Source: Shewanella sp. MTB7 (GTDB lineage: Bacteria > Pseudomonadota > Gammaproteobacteria > Enterobacterales > Shewanellaceae). From it: a stretch of 64,000 bases of DNA. The stretch covers positions 2,356,001 to 2,420,000 of the forward strand of contig NZ_CP085636.1 in the NCBI RefSeq assembly GCF_027571385.1, read 5' to 3'. A program made the translations under genes and the position numbers. Shown one piece after another: positions 7,883-17,807 of the stretch (its first letter is position 1; the number at the start of each line of letters is the position of its first letter). Below the pieces are notes generated by a model. The model was not told the DNA's origin and did no database searches. It saw only the letters and a list, made by a program, of their open reading frames with translations.

Positions 7883-10672
7883 TTAATAGTAGAATTTTGC
7901 CGATTTTTCTTTAAAGCTTCTCAAATCCGTGATCATCTTGTCAGAGGTTAATCGCTCCTGTTGTTGGTGGTTTTCACCTGTTGTAAACAGGACTAAACGG
8001 TCGCTGTGTTTACTACGCATCTTTTGCATCATGAATTTTATCATGTCAGAACGAGTTAGCTTTGTGATCTCTTCTACGACAAGCTCTCTCTGGTTAAATT
8101 GATAGTCTTTGTTGCCAATACTTGACCAATATCTTTGCCCTCGGGTTTTCAGGTTTGGATCATGTTCCATTACTTGGTTAATTAATCCTTGTTTCGTCAG
8201 TTCCCATTGTTCATTGGTTATCTGCAAGATGGCATAGTTAAAATCAGCAATAAACTCATCAATCGCTTCTAGTAGTTGGAGCGGACCACATGTTGGCGAT
8301 TGGATATAAAAGATCATCCCAGGATATCGATTTAAGGGTAGGTAACCAGTACCTACCATGTAACCAAGTTGCTTTTTAGTTCTAAGTTCATGGAAAAAGG
8401 TCGATGACATGGTGTGGTTCAATAAGCTAAATAAAGCCATCATATCAGGGGTTGAGGAGTCTGCTTGATAATAGACGATAATACTGCTGTCTTGGTGTGT
8501 GACCATCAGCTCTCGCATTAAGGTACCACGTCCTGAAAGGTTGACTAATTCCCTTTCAGACTCTCTACTGGGGGAGGTGACTAATGATAAGATATGCTCG
8601 AGTCGTTTACCCAATGTTTGAGCTTCACTGACTAACCAATCTCCGTACACCAAGCCTTCAAGGTGTATTTTTTCATAAAAACTTCTTACATGATTGTGCA
8701 AGTCATCTAAGGTGATTGATTCGAGCTCTTCAGCCATACGAGATGGCTCGTAACTGCGTTTTTGCAGAGAGACGGTTAAGCTAGTAAAAATTTGTGAGAT
8801 AGGTTTGGCCCGGATTTGGTTATACCAGTTTCTTAAAATTTGGCGCTTTATAAGGTCAAATCTATCTTGGGTAAAGTTTCGCTCCCTGGCTTTCTCGATC
8901 AATAGTGCGAGTAGCACTTCCTGTTTGCCAGTAAATCCGGTGAGATGAAGAGTGATCCCACCTTGATGGGGATATATGTTGTAACTTAATCCTGCCACTT
9001 CAGCTTGATAGGTATATTCAATTAGATAATCGAGTAACATCTCAACATATAATCGAGTTAACGCGGCATTTCTTGGCGAAGAAGCGGCTTGGCTGGAGTC
9101 TAGCGATAGGTATAAATGCCCTTTAGGTACATTGAATTCATCATCTTTTCTGTGCCAGATCCGGTAGCCTTGTTCTTGGGATACAATAACTGGAACGTGA
9201 GTTTGGCTTTTTTCATCTCTTGCGAATGAATCGGAGATAATAAAAGGGTTGCGCTTAGGTAAAGTAAGCTCCGCACGGATTTTTACTTGGCTCCAACGAT
9301 TTAACTTTTCTCTTGAAATCGGCTTTATTTGGTATGGGGTATGGTACCAAGCAGCTTGAGTATTGGTTTCAAGTTCAGATGAAATTATCTGAATGCGCAT
9401 ATTTGAAGGCGTCATCATATTGAGTAGTTTCAAGGTTTCTGGCACATTAAGGCCATCCATTTTATAGTCACCAAAGACCAGATCTTCGATATCATAGTGA
9501 TGCATATTTATGCTGAGATGGCTAGCGAGATCCAGAGGTTTAATCTGCTCTTGATATTTAAATGCTAACTTGAGCAGGTTAGCTCTTTCTTGGTATCGCC
9601 AGTCCTGCATGGCTTGAGTTTTAATTAGTTTAAGATATTCAAAGGCACAATCTATAACGGTATCGAGTTCTAAGACCCCTTTATCAGTGAGTTGGATACT
9701 GATATTAAAATCTTTAAAATTATAGCCATTGACCCCACCACCAGCAGAAAGGTTAACGGCGTAGCCATTATCTTTGAGATAGGAGAGTAAGCTGCCATGG
9801 CCTTCGTAACCTAAAAGATGACTGATAAAGGTGAGCGGCTTGTGTTTATAGTAGGGATCAATTTCAGGCAAACAGAAGGTGATAGCCACTCGTTTCTGAT
9901 CTTTTATCGGAATGATATTGATGCGAGTTTGTAGTTGTTCAGCTTGGTATATTGGTACATCAGGGTATTGCTTGGTTAGCTGTCGATTCTCGATATTGCT
10001 GAAAAACTGTCGAGCCAGCAGCTCAAGCTCTGCAAGCGATAAAGGAGCAACAAGGCAAAGTGTCATCAAGTTTGCACTATAGTGACTAAGATAAAAGTTG
10101 AGTAGTTCTTCTCTTAATTCTGTTTGATCTCCGTTTAGGGTTTCCAAGTTACCGACTGAAAATTTGGAGAAAGGGTGCTCCGGATTAACGGTCTCCTTCT
10201 GAACCTGATAAGTTCTGCGAATGTCATCTTTAAGTTTAAGACTAAATTCAGACTCGATAGCATGTCGCTCACGATCAACTAAGTCTTGGTCAAACAAAGG
10301 GGCAATAAAAAATTGGCTGAATCGATCTAGTGACTCTACAAATACATCGGTATCAATGCTAAAGAAAAAGTTAGTTTGTTCAGTACCAGTCCACGCATTG
10401 TTACTGCCACCGTGTTGATTAATGAATGCATGGTACTCCCCAGAATCTGGGAATTTTTCAGTTCCAAGAAAAAGCATATGTTCAAGAAAATGAGCCATGC
10501 CTGGGCGTGAGACTGGATCGTCAAAATGACCGACATTGACGGCCATTGATGCAGCTGCTTGGTTGGCCAATGTATCTTCGACTAGTAATACCGACAACTC
10601 GTTGTCTAATTTAAGGTATTGATAGCGGCGGTGATCATTTGGGCTTTTAATTATTTGCAAAGATTCACTCAA
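7883..10672 (-). CDS. Insulinase-family (M16) zinc metallopeptidase
   Basis: The product is about 929 residues, the length of pitrilysin/insulysin proteins. The inverted zinc motif HFLEH (in MAHFLEHMLFLG) is near residue 70, and the distal Glu lies in ERHAIESEF about 75 residues on. Four M16 half-domains follow, including the HELRTKKQLGYMV segment near the C-terminus. No signal peptide is seen, so it is probably cytoplasmic, unlike E. coli PtrA. The chosen start is TTG at 10672, with GGAG at 10684-10681 eight bases upstream and the product opening SESLQIIKSPNDH. The frame stays open upstream without any ATG, and a 31-codon ORF with a strong ribosome site overlaps this start. Such enzymes degrade small peptides. 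Confidence 0.9.
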   Translation of the reverse strand: MSESLQIIKSPNDHRRYQYLKLDNELSVLLVEDTLANQAAASMAVNVGHFDDPVSRPGMAHFLEHMLFLGTEKFPDSGEYHAFINQHGGSNNAWTGTEQTNFFFSIDTDVFVESLDRFSQFFIAPLFDQDLVDRERHAIESEFSLKLKDDIRRTYQVQKETVNPEHPFSKFSVGNLETLNGDQTELREELLNFYLSHYSANLMTLCLVAPLSLAELELLARQFFSNIENRQLTKQYPDVPIYQAEQLQTRINIIPIKDQKRVAITFCLPEIDPYYKHKPLTFISHLLGYEGHGSLLSYLKDNGYAVNLSAGGGVNGYNFKDFNISIQLTDKGVLELDTVIDCAFEYLKLIKTQAMQDWRYQERANLLKLAFKYQEQIKPLDLASHLSINMHHYDIEDLVFGDYKMDGLNVPETLKLLNMMTPSNMRIQIISSELETNTQAAWYHTPYQIKPISREKLNRWSQVKIRAELTLPKRNPFIISDSFARDEKSQTHVPVIVSQEQGYRIWHRKDDEFNVPKGHLYLSLDSSQAASSPRNAALTRLYVEMLLDYLIEYTYQAEVAGLSYNIYPHQGGITLHLTGFTGKQEVLLALLIEKARERNFTQDRFDLIKRQILRNWYNQIRAKPISQIFTSLTVSLQKRSYEPSRMAEELESITLDDLHNHVRSFYEKIHLEGLVYGDWLVSEAQTLGKRLEHILSLVTSPSRESERELVNLSGRGTLMRELMVTHQDSSIIVYYQADSSTPDMMALFSLLNHTMSSTFFHELRTKKQLGYMVGTGYLPLNRYPGMIFYIQSPTCGPLQLLEAIDEFIADFNYAILQITNEQWELTKQGLINQVMEHDPNLKTRGQRYWSSIGNKDYQFNQRELVVEEITKLTRSDMIKFMMQKMRSKHSDRLVLFTTGENHQQQERLTSDKMITDLRSFKEKSAKFYY

Positions 10673-10764
10673 GTCGCAAACTCCATGTTTAGACGCTTTT
10701 CTGTTATCACTGAGACACAAAATATGTGTACCGCTAGTGGTATTCCATTGTCGAGGTAATACAT
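10669..10764 (-). CDS. 31-codon upstream ORF overlapping the M16 peptidase start
   Basis: ATG at 10764 has a strong Shine-Dalgarno (AAGGAG) six bases upstream. The ORF ends in a TGA that shares bases with the TTG start of the peptidase (TTGA), a layout typical of translational coupling. The peptide starts MYYLDNGIPLAV and resembles nothing I know. It may be a leader that carries ribosomes to the peptidase start, or the ribosome site may belong to a longer peptidase reading broken by a frameshift. Confidence 0.35.
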   Translation of the reverse strand: MYYLDNGIPLAVHIFCVSVITEKRLNMEFAT

Positions 10765-10901
10765 ACTGGTCTCCTTCGCTGAGTTTGGCAAATATCTCAG
10801 GATCTATTCGACTAATTAATAACTTATTTTAGGTTTTTCCGAATGAGATTTAGGGCTACAATGTGGAATTAAAGATAATAATAATGAGTAGCGAGAGTGG
10901 T

Positions 10902-11372
10902 ATGAAGCTATTTTTAATGCGCCATGGTGAAGCAAGTTATCTCGCCCATTCAGACAGAGAGCGGACTCTAACCGAAGCGGGTCGGTTGCACACTAGTGAG
11001 ACGAGTAACTGGTTGGCTAAGTCGGTGATGGAGTTTGATCTGGTATTGGTGAGTCCTTATCTGCGGGCTCAACAGAGCTGGCAAGAGGTGAGCAAACATT
11101 TTCCAGAGCCCAGAAATTGGCTGGTGCTCGATGAACTTACTCCTTCTGGTGATCCGAGAACGGCAGCAGATTTAACCATAGCTTACGCGGAGCAATATAA
11201 AGCTGAAAAGGTATTGGTTATTGCCCATATGCCGCTATTAGGCTATATGGTTAGCGAATTAGTGCCGGGGACTGAACCTCCACTGTTTGCGACTTCAGGA
11301 GTCTCTCTTATTGACATACAGGCCGAACAGGCGAGTTTAGTTTGGCAACATACGCCTCATTCAATAAGGTAG
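10902..11372 (+). CDS. sixA: Phosphohistidine phosphatase SixA
   Basis: The histidine phosphatase signature LFLMRHGEAS opens the protein, and VLVIAHMPLLGYM near the end supplies the second catalytic His. The length of 156 residues fits SixA, a small cytoplasmic phosphatase that removes phosphate from the His of Hpt domains (ArcB, or PTSNtr components in E. coli). I chose ATG 10902 because the RHG motif normally sits a few residues from the start; ATG 10884 and GTG 10863 are in frame upstream. The neighbouring smrB and prmB are usual companions in this lineage. Confidence 0.88.
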   Translation: MKLFLMRHGEASYLAHSDRERTLTEAGRLHTSETSNWLAKSVMEFDLVLVSPYLRAQQSWQEVSKHFPEPRNWLVLDELTPSGDPRTAADLTIAYAEQYKAEKVLVIAHMPLLGYMVSELVPGTEPPLFATSGVSLIDIQAEQASLVWQHTPHSIR

Positions 11373-11501
11373 ACTGAGCGACGGGCTGGGCAGTGAAATT
11401 CGTTAAGTATGCCTGACAAATTTCGAGATTTTGTTTGCCCAGTCCTTAGCTCGTGACTGGTCGCTTTGTTCGCTGTATTTTTGGCTCGAAACTTAAGCTT
11501 G

Positions 11502-12032
11502 TTACCTTCTGTGTGATTGATCGCCAATATCGATTAATACCAATAACGCTGCATCGCCTCCCCACTCTTTAGGTGCTTTATGAAACGCCATGACATGGGG
11601 ATGTTGAGCTAACCACATGGGGATATTTTGTTTTAAAATACCGGTACCATGACCATGCATGACACAGCAACAGTGGATTTGTTGTTTGATACAAGCTTGG
11701 ATCAATGCAGCCAACTCGAGTTTTGCCTCTGATTGACGCATGCCATGAAGATCCAACAGTAGATCAGGTTGATAATCTCCACGGCGCAGTCGTTTAACCT
11801 CAAAATTGCCGACATCATCGCGACTCCAGCGCATCGCCCCTTCACTAGGCAGGTGTGGTTGATAAGTGTCAGAAAAGTAACTGTCAGCATGCAGCTGCTG
11901 CTCTTTCTCTTCTAGCTGTTTTTTATCTTTCTGAGGCGTGCCGAAATGACGCTTATTCTGTTTAAAGGGTTTGATCCCTTTAGTTAACGTTGAAAATAGA
12001 ACTTGGTCTTCAGTATTTGTTTTCTTATTCAT
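11502..12032 (-). CDS. smrB: Smr-domain endonuclease SmrB, ribosome rescue factor
   Basis: The product has 176 residues when started at ATG 12032 (MNKKTNTEDQ); a TTG-led extension of 13 codons is less likely. The C-terminal Smr domain shows LDLHGMRQSEA and the HGHGTGILK motif, followed by the AFHKAPKEWGGDAALLVLI tail typical of SmrB. In E. coli SmrB cuts mRNA between collided ribosomes. It is divergent from prmB, which methylates ribosomal protein uL3, an arrangement seen widely in gammaproteobacteria. Confidence 0.9.
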   Translation of the reverse strand: MNKKTNTEDQVLFSTLTKGIKPFKQNKRHFGTPQKDKKQLEEKEQQLHADSYFSDTYQPHLPSEGAMRWSRDDVGNFEVKRLRRGDYQPDLLLDLHGMRQSEAKLELAALIQACIKQQIHCCCVMHGHGTGILKQNIPMWLAQHPHVMAFHKAPKEWGGDAALLVLIDIGDQSHRR

Positions 12033-12155
12033 ATCACTACTTTCTTTCAATCTATGTTCATTAGCGTTCAATTCGGCCCTCTATTTTATTGAATCCGATG
12101 CCATATGAATAGAGTTCAGTTACAATGAATCGGAATAATTATGCTGGAGAGCGTT

Positions 12156-13100
12156 TTGGATAAGATTTTTGTTGATGAAGCTGTGACTGAACTGCGTACT
12201 ATCGGAGATATGTTACGTTGGAGTGTCAGTCGTTTTAATGATGCTAACATTTATTATGGTCATGGTACCGACAATGCGTGGGATGAAGCCATTGCATTGG
12301 TTTTCCATGCACTTCACCTTCCTGAAGAGATAGGTCAACAAGTTATAAATTCAAACCTTACCAGCAGTGAAAAACATAAAATTGTTGAGTTGATCCTTAG
12401 GAGAATTCGTGAGCGTTTACCCGTTCCGTATTTGACCAATAAGGCCATGTTCGCTGGGTTAGAATTTTATGTCGATGAACGTGTACTTGTACCGCGTTCG
12501 CCTATCGCAGAGATGATCGGTAATCGATTCAGTCCTTGGTTATACAATAAGCCGGTAAATCGTATATTAGATCTCTGTACCGGCAGTGCTTGTATTGCTA
12601 TTGCTTGTGCATATGAATTTGAAGACGCAGAGGTCGATGCATTAGATATTAGTGAAGATGCGCTTGAAGTGGCACAGATTAATATTGAAACGTTAGGGGT
12701 GATGGATAGAGTTTTTCCTATGGAATCGAACCTTTTTTCTGCCATACCCAAAGGGCCACATTACGATCTTATCGTCTCTAATCCTCCCTATGTTGATGCT
12801 GAAGATATTAACGATATGCCAGAAGAATATCACCATGAACCAGAGGTTGGTTTAGCATCAGGTCGAGATGGCTTAGAACTCACTAAGCGAATTTTAGCTA
12901 ATGCTGCGGATTATCTTACTGAAGATGGATTATTAGTTGTTGAGGTAGGTAACTCTATGGTGCATCTCGATGAGCAATTCCCTGATGTGCCTTTTACTTG
13001 GGTAAGTTTCGACAATGGCGGCGATGGCGTGTTTGTATTAACCCGTGATCAACTGCTTGAAAATGAATCAGTGTTTGCGATTTACAAAGATACTGAATAG
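12156..13100 (+). CDS. prmB: Ribosomal protein uL3 N5-glutamine methyltransferase PrmB
   Basis: The enzyme methylates a glutamine of ribosomal protein L3 using SAM. The SAM loop is [16 protein letters not shown] and the catalytic NPPY occurs in [11 protein letters not shown]; the signature [13 protein letters not shown] follows. The start is placed at TTG 12156, because the product then opens [10 protein letters not shown] as E. coli PrmB does, and GGAG lies six bases upstream. The ATG at 12141 would add five residues and lacks a good ribosome site. The length is 314 residues, close to the E. coli protein. Confidence 0.93.
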   Translation: MDKIFVDEAVTELRTIGDMLRWSVSRFNDANIYYGHGTDNAWDEAIALVFHALHLPEEIGQQVINSNLTSSEKHKIVELILRRIRERLPVPYLTNKAMFAGLEFYVDERVLVPRSPIAEMIGNRFSPWLYNKPVNRILDLCTGSACIAIACAYEFEDAEVDALDISEDALEVAQINIETLGVMDRVFPMESNLFSAIPKGPHYDLIVSNPPYVDAEDINDMPEEYHHEPEVGLASGRDGLELTKRILANAADYLTEDGLLVVEVGNSMVHLDEQFPDVPFTWVSFDNGGDGVFVLTRDQLLENESVFAIYKDTE

Positions 13101-13121
13101 TCAGTCGTTAAGAATTAAGAG

Positions 13122-13148
13122 AGGCTAACGAATATGTTAGCCTTTTTT
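13122..13148 (+). terminator. Rho-independent terminator after prmB
   Basis: The arms AGGCTAAC and GTTAGCCT flank a six-base loop and are followed by a T run. It lies 22 bases after the prmB stop and separates prmB from aroC. Confidence 0.85.
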
Positions 13149-13238
13149 AATTCTGTTACTCAACGCGCTTATGGGCTAATCTCAGATTGTGTGTTTTTTT
13201 GAGTATTTTAATCACTAGTTTAGAGGTAAATAAATAGG

Positions 13239-14333
13239 ATGTCGGGAAACAGTATTGGTCAAAATTTCGTGGTAACAACGTTTGGTGAAAGCCACGGTGT
13301 AGCTTTAGGCTGTATTATCGATGGATGTCCTCCGGGTCTCGAGCTCAATGAAGCTGATATGCAGCATGACTTAGATCGTCGACGTCCTGGAACCTCTCGT
13401 TATACCACTGCAAGACGAGAGGCTGATGAAGTCCGTGTGTTATCCGGTATATTTGAAGGTAAAACCACGGGTACTTCGATTGGCTTAATGATTGAAAATA
13501 CCGACCAGCGTAGTAAAGATTACTCCAATATTAAAGATCTGTTTCGTCCTGGTCATGCGGACTATACCTACCAACAAAAATATGGCTTTAGGGATTACCG
13601 TGGTGGTGGTCGTTCATCTGCCCGTGAAACAGCAATGCGGGTTGCTGCTGGCGCGGTTGCTAAAAAGTACTTAAAGCAAGTTCACGGTATCGAGATTAAT
13701 GGTTTCCTTTCTCAACTTGGTCCAATCAAGGCTGAGACTATAGATTTTAGCCAGATAGAGCAAAATGCTTTTTTCTTTCCTGATGCATCAAAACTTGATG
13801 AACTCGATGACTACATGCGAACGCTTAAAAAGAGCGGTAATTCTATTGGTGCAAAAGTGAGCGTTATTGCCACCGGCGTACCAGTGGGATTAGGTGAACC
13901 TGTTTTTGATCGACTTGATGCCGAAATCGCTCATGCACTCATGGGTATTAACGCCGTCAAGGGCGTTGAAATTGGCGACGGTTTCGATGTCGTCACTCAA
14001 AAAGGTTCAGAACACCGAGACTTAATGTCACCGGAGGGTTTTGCTTCTAACCATGCTGGTGGCATTTTAGGTGGTATATCTTCAGGGCAGCCTATTGTAG
14101 CTCATATCGCCATGAAGCCAACATCGAGTATCAGCATTGCGGGTGAGAGTATGACTGCTCAAGGTGAAGCTGCTGAGGTCATCACTAAAGGACGTCATGA
14201 TCCCTGTGTAGGCATTCGTGCCGTCCCTATTGCTGAAGCTATGTTGGCGATAGTCTTAATGGATCACTTGCTAAGACATAGAGCCCAGAATATGGATGTT
14301 AATAGTCAAACGCCAATTATCGGCATGCGATAA
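13239..14333 (+). CDS. aroC: Chorismate synthase
   Basis: The 364-residue protein carries the three family signatures: [12 protein letters not shown] at the N-terminus, [18 protein letters not shown] in the middle and [19 protein letters not shown] near the end. It converts EPSP to chorismate with reduced FMN as cofactor, the last step of the shikimate pathway, in the cytoplasm. Length and motifs are typical and complete. It has its own terminator downstream, and the order prmB-aroC is conserved in gammaproteobacteria. Confidence 0.97.
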   Translation: MSGNSIGQNFVVTTFGESHGVALGCIIDGCPPGLELNEADMQHDLDRRRPGTSRYTTARREADEVRVLSGIFEGKTTGTSIGLMIENTDQRSKDYSNIKDLFRPGHADYTYQQKYGFRDYRGGGRSSARETAMRVAAGAVAKKYLKQVHGIEINGFLSQLGPIKAETIDFSQIEQNAFFFPDASKLDELDDYMRTLKKSGNSIGAKVSVIATGVPVGLGEPVFDRLDAEIAHALMGINAVKGVEIGDGFDVVTQKGSEHRDLMSPEGFASNHAGGILGGISSGQPIVAHIAMKPTSSISIAGESMTAQGEAAEVITKGRHDPCVGIRAVPIAEAMLAIVLMDHLLRHRAQNMDVNSQTPIIGMR

Positions 14334-14391
14334 TTGTTTTTTGTTTAGGCTAAATAGAAAGGTTTGTATAGGCTAGCTAGAAAGTTTAAGG

Positions 14392-14412
14392 GGCGCATTA
14401 AGCGCCTTTTTT
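14392..14412 (+). terminator. Rho-independent terminator after aroC
   Basis: The arms GGCGC and GCGCC flank a five-base ATTAA loop and are followed by six T residues, about 60 bases after the aroC stop. Confidence 0.8.
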
Positions 14413-14518
14413 ATTGTTCTGATTGGTGAATAATTATAAAACTTAGTTACTGTTTAGCGCGCTTGACGTTAAAATGGCGCGACCTTCATATTTAATAAAA
14501 TCTGATAGATATAACTCA

Positions 14519-15688
14519 ATGAATCAAACCTCTCCTGCTAGTGTACAGCTGCGCTGGATCAGCGCCTGTTATTTTTTCTTTTTTGCTATTTTAGGCGTGA
14601 TGGTGCCATACCTTGGCGTCTTCTTCGAAAATAGAGGCTTTAATGCGCAGGAGATTGGTTTTCTCCTCGCCATTTTAATGGCGACTCGAATCGTGGCGCC
14701 CAATGTCTGGGCTATGGTTGCCGATAAAACAGGGATGCGATCTCAGTTGGTAAAGTGGGGGGCTGCAGCTGCAGCAGTGAGTTACCTGACTTTTTTCTAT
14801 AATGGTAGCTTCACCTATTTAGCGGTGAGTTTAGCCATATACACTTTTTTCTGGAATGCAATTTTAGCCCAGTTAGAGGTGATAACCCTTGAAACATTAG
14901 GCGAAAATACCTCTCGTTACGGTTCCATTCGCAGCTTCGGAAGTCTGGGCTATCTAATTTTCGTAGTGGGAGTTGGTTTTGGCATTAGTGCTTGGGGCAC
15001 TGAAATTTTACCCTATGTTGGTATGGCACTCTTTATCGGTTTACTCTTGAGCGCGTTACCATTGCCTTCAGAGCGGGTGGTGACTAAGCATAATGCTGAT
15101 AAACCTAAATTAGTGTTGGATAAAGCCCTATTTTGGTTTCTACTCTCAGCCACTTTATTGCAGATGAGTGCGGGGCCATTTTATGGCTTCTTTGTTTTGT
15201 ACCTTAAACAGTCAGGCTACAGTGAAGCAATAGCGGGTATATACGTGGCATTAGGCGTGCTCGCCGAGATTTTAATGTTTATGCTGGCACCACGCTTATT
15301 GAGTCGCTATGGGGTCAATCGACTGTTAATTGTGAGTCTGGGGTTTACGGCTGTGCGTTGGTTGCTGATGGCATATTTTGTCGAAAGCTATATCCTATTG
15401 GGCATTAGCCAACTTTTACATGCTTTTACCTTTGGCTTGGTGCATGCGGCTTCTATTCAATTTGTACATCAGCATTTCGATGTTAGTCATCGCAGTAAAG
15501 GCCAAGCGCTTTATGCTAGTCTCAGTTTCGGTGTCGGAGGTGCACTGGGCACTTGGCTTTGTGGCATGATCTGGGGAGATGGTTCAGGGGCATCACTTGC
15601 TTGGGCGGCAGCAGCTGTTTGTGCGTTCCTCTCGATGCTAACCATATTTTTTATACCCAAGGCAGAGAAAAGTCCAGTTTCGGCCTGA
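14519..15688 (+). CDS. MFS transporter, MFS_1-like / HcaT-related
   Basis: About 389 residues with roughly 12 hydrophobic segments. The first is WISACYFFFFAILGVMVPYL, and the loop between helices 2 and 3 holds WAMVADKTG, the GxxxD-type MFS loop. The conserved LHAFTFGLVHAASIQFV segment and the overall form match the HcaT-like group, which in E. coli was assigned to phenylpropionate; the substrate here is unknown. ATG 14519 (MNQTSPAS) is preferred over ATG 14474, which adds 15 polar residues; neither has a strong ribosome site. The next gene follows 30 bases later and may be cotranscribed. Confidence 0.82.
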   Translation: MNQTSPASVQLRWISACYFFFFAILGVMVPYLGVFFENRGFNAQEIGFLLAILMATRIVAPNVWAMVADKTGMRSQLVKWGAAAAAVSYLTFFYNGSFTYLAVSLAIYTFFWNAILAQLEVITLETLGENTSRYGSIRSFGSLGYLIFVVGVGFGISAWGTEILPYVGMALFIGLLLSALPLPSERVVTKHNADKPKLVLDKALFWFLLSATLLQMSAGPFYGFFVLYLKQSGYSEAIAGIYVALGVLAEILMFMLAPRLLSRYGVNRLLIVSLGFTAVRWLLMAYFVESYILLGISQLLHAFTFGLVHAASIQFVHQHFDVSHRSKGQALYASLSFGVGGALGTWLCGMIWGDGSGASLAWAAAAVCAFLSMLTIFFIPKAEKSPVSA

Positions 15689-15718
15689 TTTTAATTATCA
15701 ATTGAACAAGGATACTCA

Positions 15719-16852
15719 ATGACAATTCGATTTCGTTTAGGTTTGCTCATTAACCCCCTTGCTGGGTTAGGGGGCAGTGTTGCCTTAAAAGGCAGTGACG
15801 GTGTCGCGGCTGAGGCTATCGCCAGAGGCGCATCACCTAAGTCTCATTTGCGTATGCAACAGGCGCTTGAGGTGATATTACCTTATCAAAATCGTATTGA
15901 GATCATTACTGCATCGGGTCCCATGGGGGAGTCTTTAGCTAAAGAGATGGGGTTTGATGTGAGAGTCGTACATCAAGTCAATCAAGAGACGCAAGCCACT
16001 GATACCCAAGCGGTCGTGAAGGTCTTATTAGAGGAGACCTTAGATCTATTGTTGTTTGCTGGCGGCGATGGCACTGCGCGTGATATCTACAGTGTTGCTG
16101 AGGATCATCTGCCTGTATTGGGTGTTCCTGCGGGAGTAAAGATCCATTCAGGTGTGTATGGCATTACGCCTCATGCCAGTGGAACCGTAGTTAAGATGCT
16201 ACTTGATGGTGAGCTCGTGAGTCTGATGCATGCAGATGTAATGGATATTGACGAAGTGGCTTTCAGGCAGGGGATGGTGAAAGCGCGCCGTTTTGGCGAG
16301 ATGTTAGTACCTGCTGAACCAAGGTATATTCAATCGGTGAAGATGGGTGGGGTGGAGGTTGATGAGTTGGTGCTACTCGATATTGCCGCTGAAGTGCTCG
16401 ATACCATGGAAGATGAGCTGTATATCATGGGATCAGGCTCCACTGTTGCTGCGGTTATGGAAGAGCTTAAACTGGATAATACCTTGCTTGGAGTCGACTT
16501 AGTTCGGAACAGACGACTGGTGGCTTCTGATCTCAGTGCTGCTCAATTGCTTGAACACACGCTTAATCAACCAGTAAAATTAGTCATCACCTTAATCGGT
16601 GGTCAAGGGCATATTTTAGGTCGAGGAAATCAACAACTGTCCAGTGAACTGATAAAAAGGGTCACAAAAGACAATATTATCATCTTGGCGACTAAAACTA
16701 AGCTAAAAGCACTTGAAGGACGACCATTAATTGTGGATAGTGGCGACCCTGAATTAGACAGAGACTTGTGTGGCTATTATCGCGTCATTACGGGTTTTCA
16801 TGATCATGTGATGTATCAGGTGGCAAATCCCGATCTGGTATCATCACATTGA
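15719..16852 (+). CDS. ATP-NAD kinase family protein
   Basis: The 377-residue protein opens RLGLLINPLAGLGGSVALKG, a phosphate-binding pattern. It holds the family motif GGDGTARDIY near residue 118, followed by LGVPAGVKIHSGVYGI. This is the long NAD-kinase-like group (COG3199), distinct from the classic NadK, and it is well conserved in Shewanella and Vibrio. The expected reaction is ATP-dependent phosphorylation of NAD or a similar molecule, but the true substrate of this group is not settled to my knowledge. It sits between the MFS gene and yfcL. Confidence 0.85.
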   Translation: MTIRFRLGLLINPLAGLGGSVALKGSDGVAAEAIARGASPKSHLRMQQALEVILPYQNRIEIITASGPMGESLAKEMGFDVRVVHQVNQETQATDTQAVVKVLLEETLDLLLFAGGDGTARDIYSVAEDHLPVLGVPAGVKIHSGVYGITPHASGTVVKMLLDGELVSLMHADVMDIDEVAFRQGMVKARRFGEMLVPAEPRYIQSVKMGGVEVDELVLLDIAAEVLDTMEDELYIMGSGSTVAAVMEELKLDNTLLGVDLVRNRRLVASDLSAAQLLEHTLNQPVKLVITLIGGQGHILGRGNQQLSSELIKRVTKDNIIILATKTKLKALEGRPLIVDSGDPELDRDLCGYYRVITGFHDHVMYQVANPDLVSSH

Positions 16853-16896
16853 ATAAATATTGCAGCTTGCTGTGAGTAAAAAGAGTGGAGTTATCT

Positions 16897-17166
16897 ATGT
16901 TAGAGCAGTATGAAACAACCTTGTATGAGTGGATCGATGATATTGTTGCTCAAGGTAATGAAGACTCCCTGTTTGCCAGTGGCTATCTACAAGGACATTT
17001 TGCTGTGGCCATTTCACAACTTGAAACTGAAGTTGAACAGGATTTTTCAGCCCTAAGTGAAAAGATGGACGTATGTATGGAACTGGCTAAACAAGAGCTT
17101 GCCGATACCGATTACGCACTGGTGGATTCTGCATGGAAGCAGCTTAGTGATAGATTAGCCGCGTGA
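16897..17166 (+). CDS. yfcL: YfcL family protein
   Basis: The product is an acidic 89-residue cytoplasmic protein. The segment DSLFASGYLQGHFAVAISQLE matches the core of E. coli YfcL only in part (FASGYLRGHL-type). The start is ATG 16897, with GGAG six bases upstream. It overlaps the following methyltransferase gene by four bases, so the two are translationally coupled. The function of the family is unknown. Confidence 0.82.
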   Translation: MLEQYETTLYEWIDDIVAQGNEDSLFASGYLQGHFAVAISQLETEVEQDFSALSEKMDVCMELAKQELADTDYALVDSAWKQLSDRLAA

Positions 17167-17696
17167 GTTCAGTGAGTCAGAGTTTGGTTCAGATAGGACT
17201 TGTGAATCCTAAGAGTCCAACTAATGTCGGCGGAATAATGCGTGCAGCTGGCTGCTACCAAGCTGACGCCGTGTTCTATACGGGCAATAGGTATGAATTG
17301 GCGGCCAGAAGTGGCAATGCTCAATACAATACTGATACCAAAAGAGCAGGGCATCACATTCCGCTTGAGCGCGTCGAGAGTTTGCTTGCGGCGAGAGCTG
17401 ATGGCATAAAAGTTGTTTGTGTCGATCTTGTGGTTGGCGCGATCCCTTTGCCTGAATTTGTTCATCCAGATAAAGCGCTGTATGTGTTTGGTCCAGAAGA
17501 TGGCACCATAGATCAAGAGATTATTGATCATGCCGATGCGGTGGTATACGTGCCTACCATTGGCTGTATGAACTTGGCTGCGTCGGTGAACGTATTGCTT
17601 TATGACAGGCTGGCTAAGTCAGATAATCAAGAAGCCAATGATGAGCTGATTAAACGTAGCCGGGATAACAACAACCGGGTGAAAGTTAGATCTTAA
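17163..17696 (+). CDS. TrmH/SpoU-family (SPOUT) RNA methyltransferase
   Basis: All three SPOUT motifs are present: NPKSPTNVGGIMRAAGCY near the start, LYVFGPEDGTI in the middle, and VPTIGCMNLAASVNVLLYDR near the end, which forms the SAM-binding knot. The length of 177 residues without an extra RNA-binding domain resembles TrmL-type tRNA 2'-O-methyltransferases, but the exact target cannot be read from sequence. The GTG start overlaps the yfcL stop (GTGA). A C-terminal tail rich in Arg, Lys and Asn may touch RNA. Confidence 0.85.
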   Translation: MSSVSQSLVQIGLVNPKSPTNVGGIMRAAGCYQADAVFYTGNRYELAARSGNAQYNTDTKRAGHHIPLERVESLLAARADGIKVVCVDLVVGAIPLPEFVHPDKALYVFGPEDGTIDQEIIDHADAVVYVPTIGCMNLAASVNVLLYDRLAKSDNQEANDELIKRSRDNNNRVKVRS

Positions 17697-17754
17697 TGGT
17701 TTGCGATACTAATTGTTATACCTATGAGTATTACTCTTAATCAAGACAATAAAA

Positions 17755-17790
17755 AACCCAGCTAACAGACGTTGCTGGGTTTCTTTTTAT
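17755..17790. terminator. Bidirectional terminator between convergent genes
   Basis: The arms AACCCAGC and GCTGGGTT flank an 11-base loop, with an A-rich side to the left and TTCTTTTT to the right. It sits between the methyltransferase and the convergent DUF5666 gene and can serve both. Confidence 0.85.
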
Positions 17791-17807
17791 CTTAACGCTA
17801 TCTAAGT

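Noticed and set aside
3173..10672. Functional link between the M16 peptidase and the 13-mer repeat protein
   Set aside because: They are about 4.9 kb apart with another gene between, and the peptidase lacks a signal peptide; nothing in the sequence supports a direct link.
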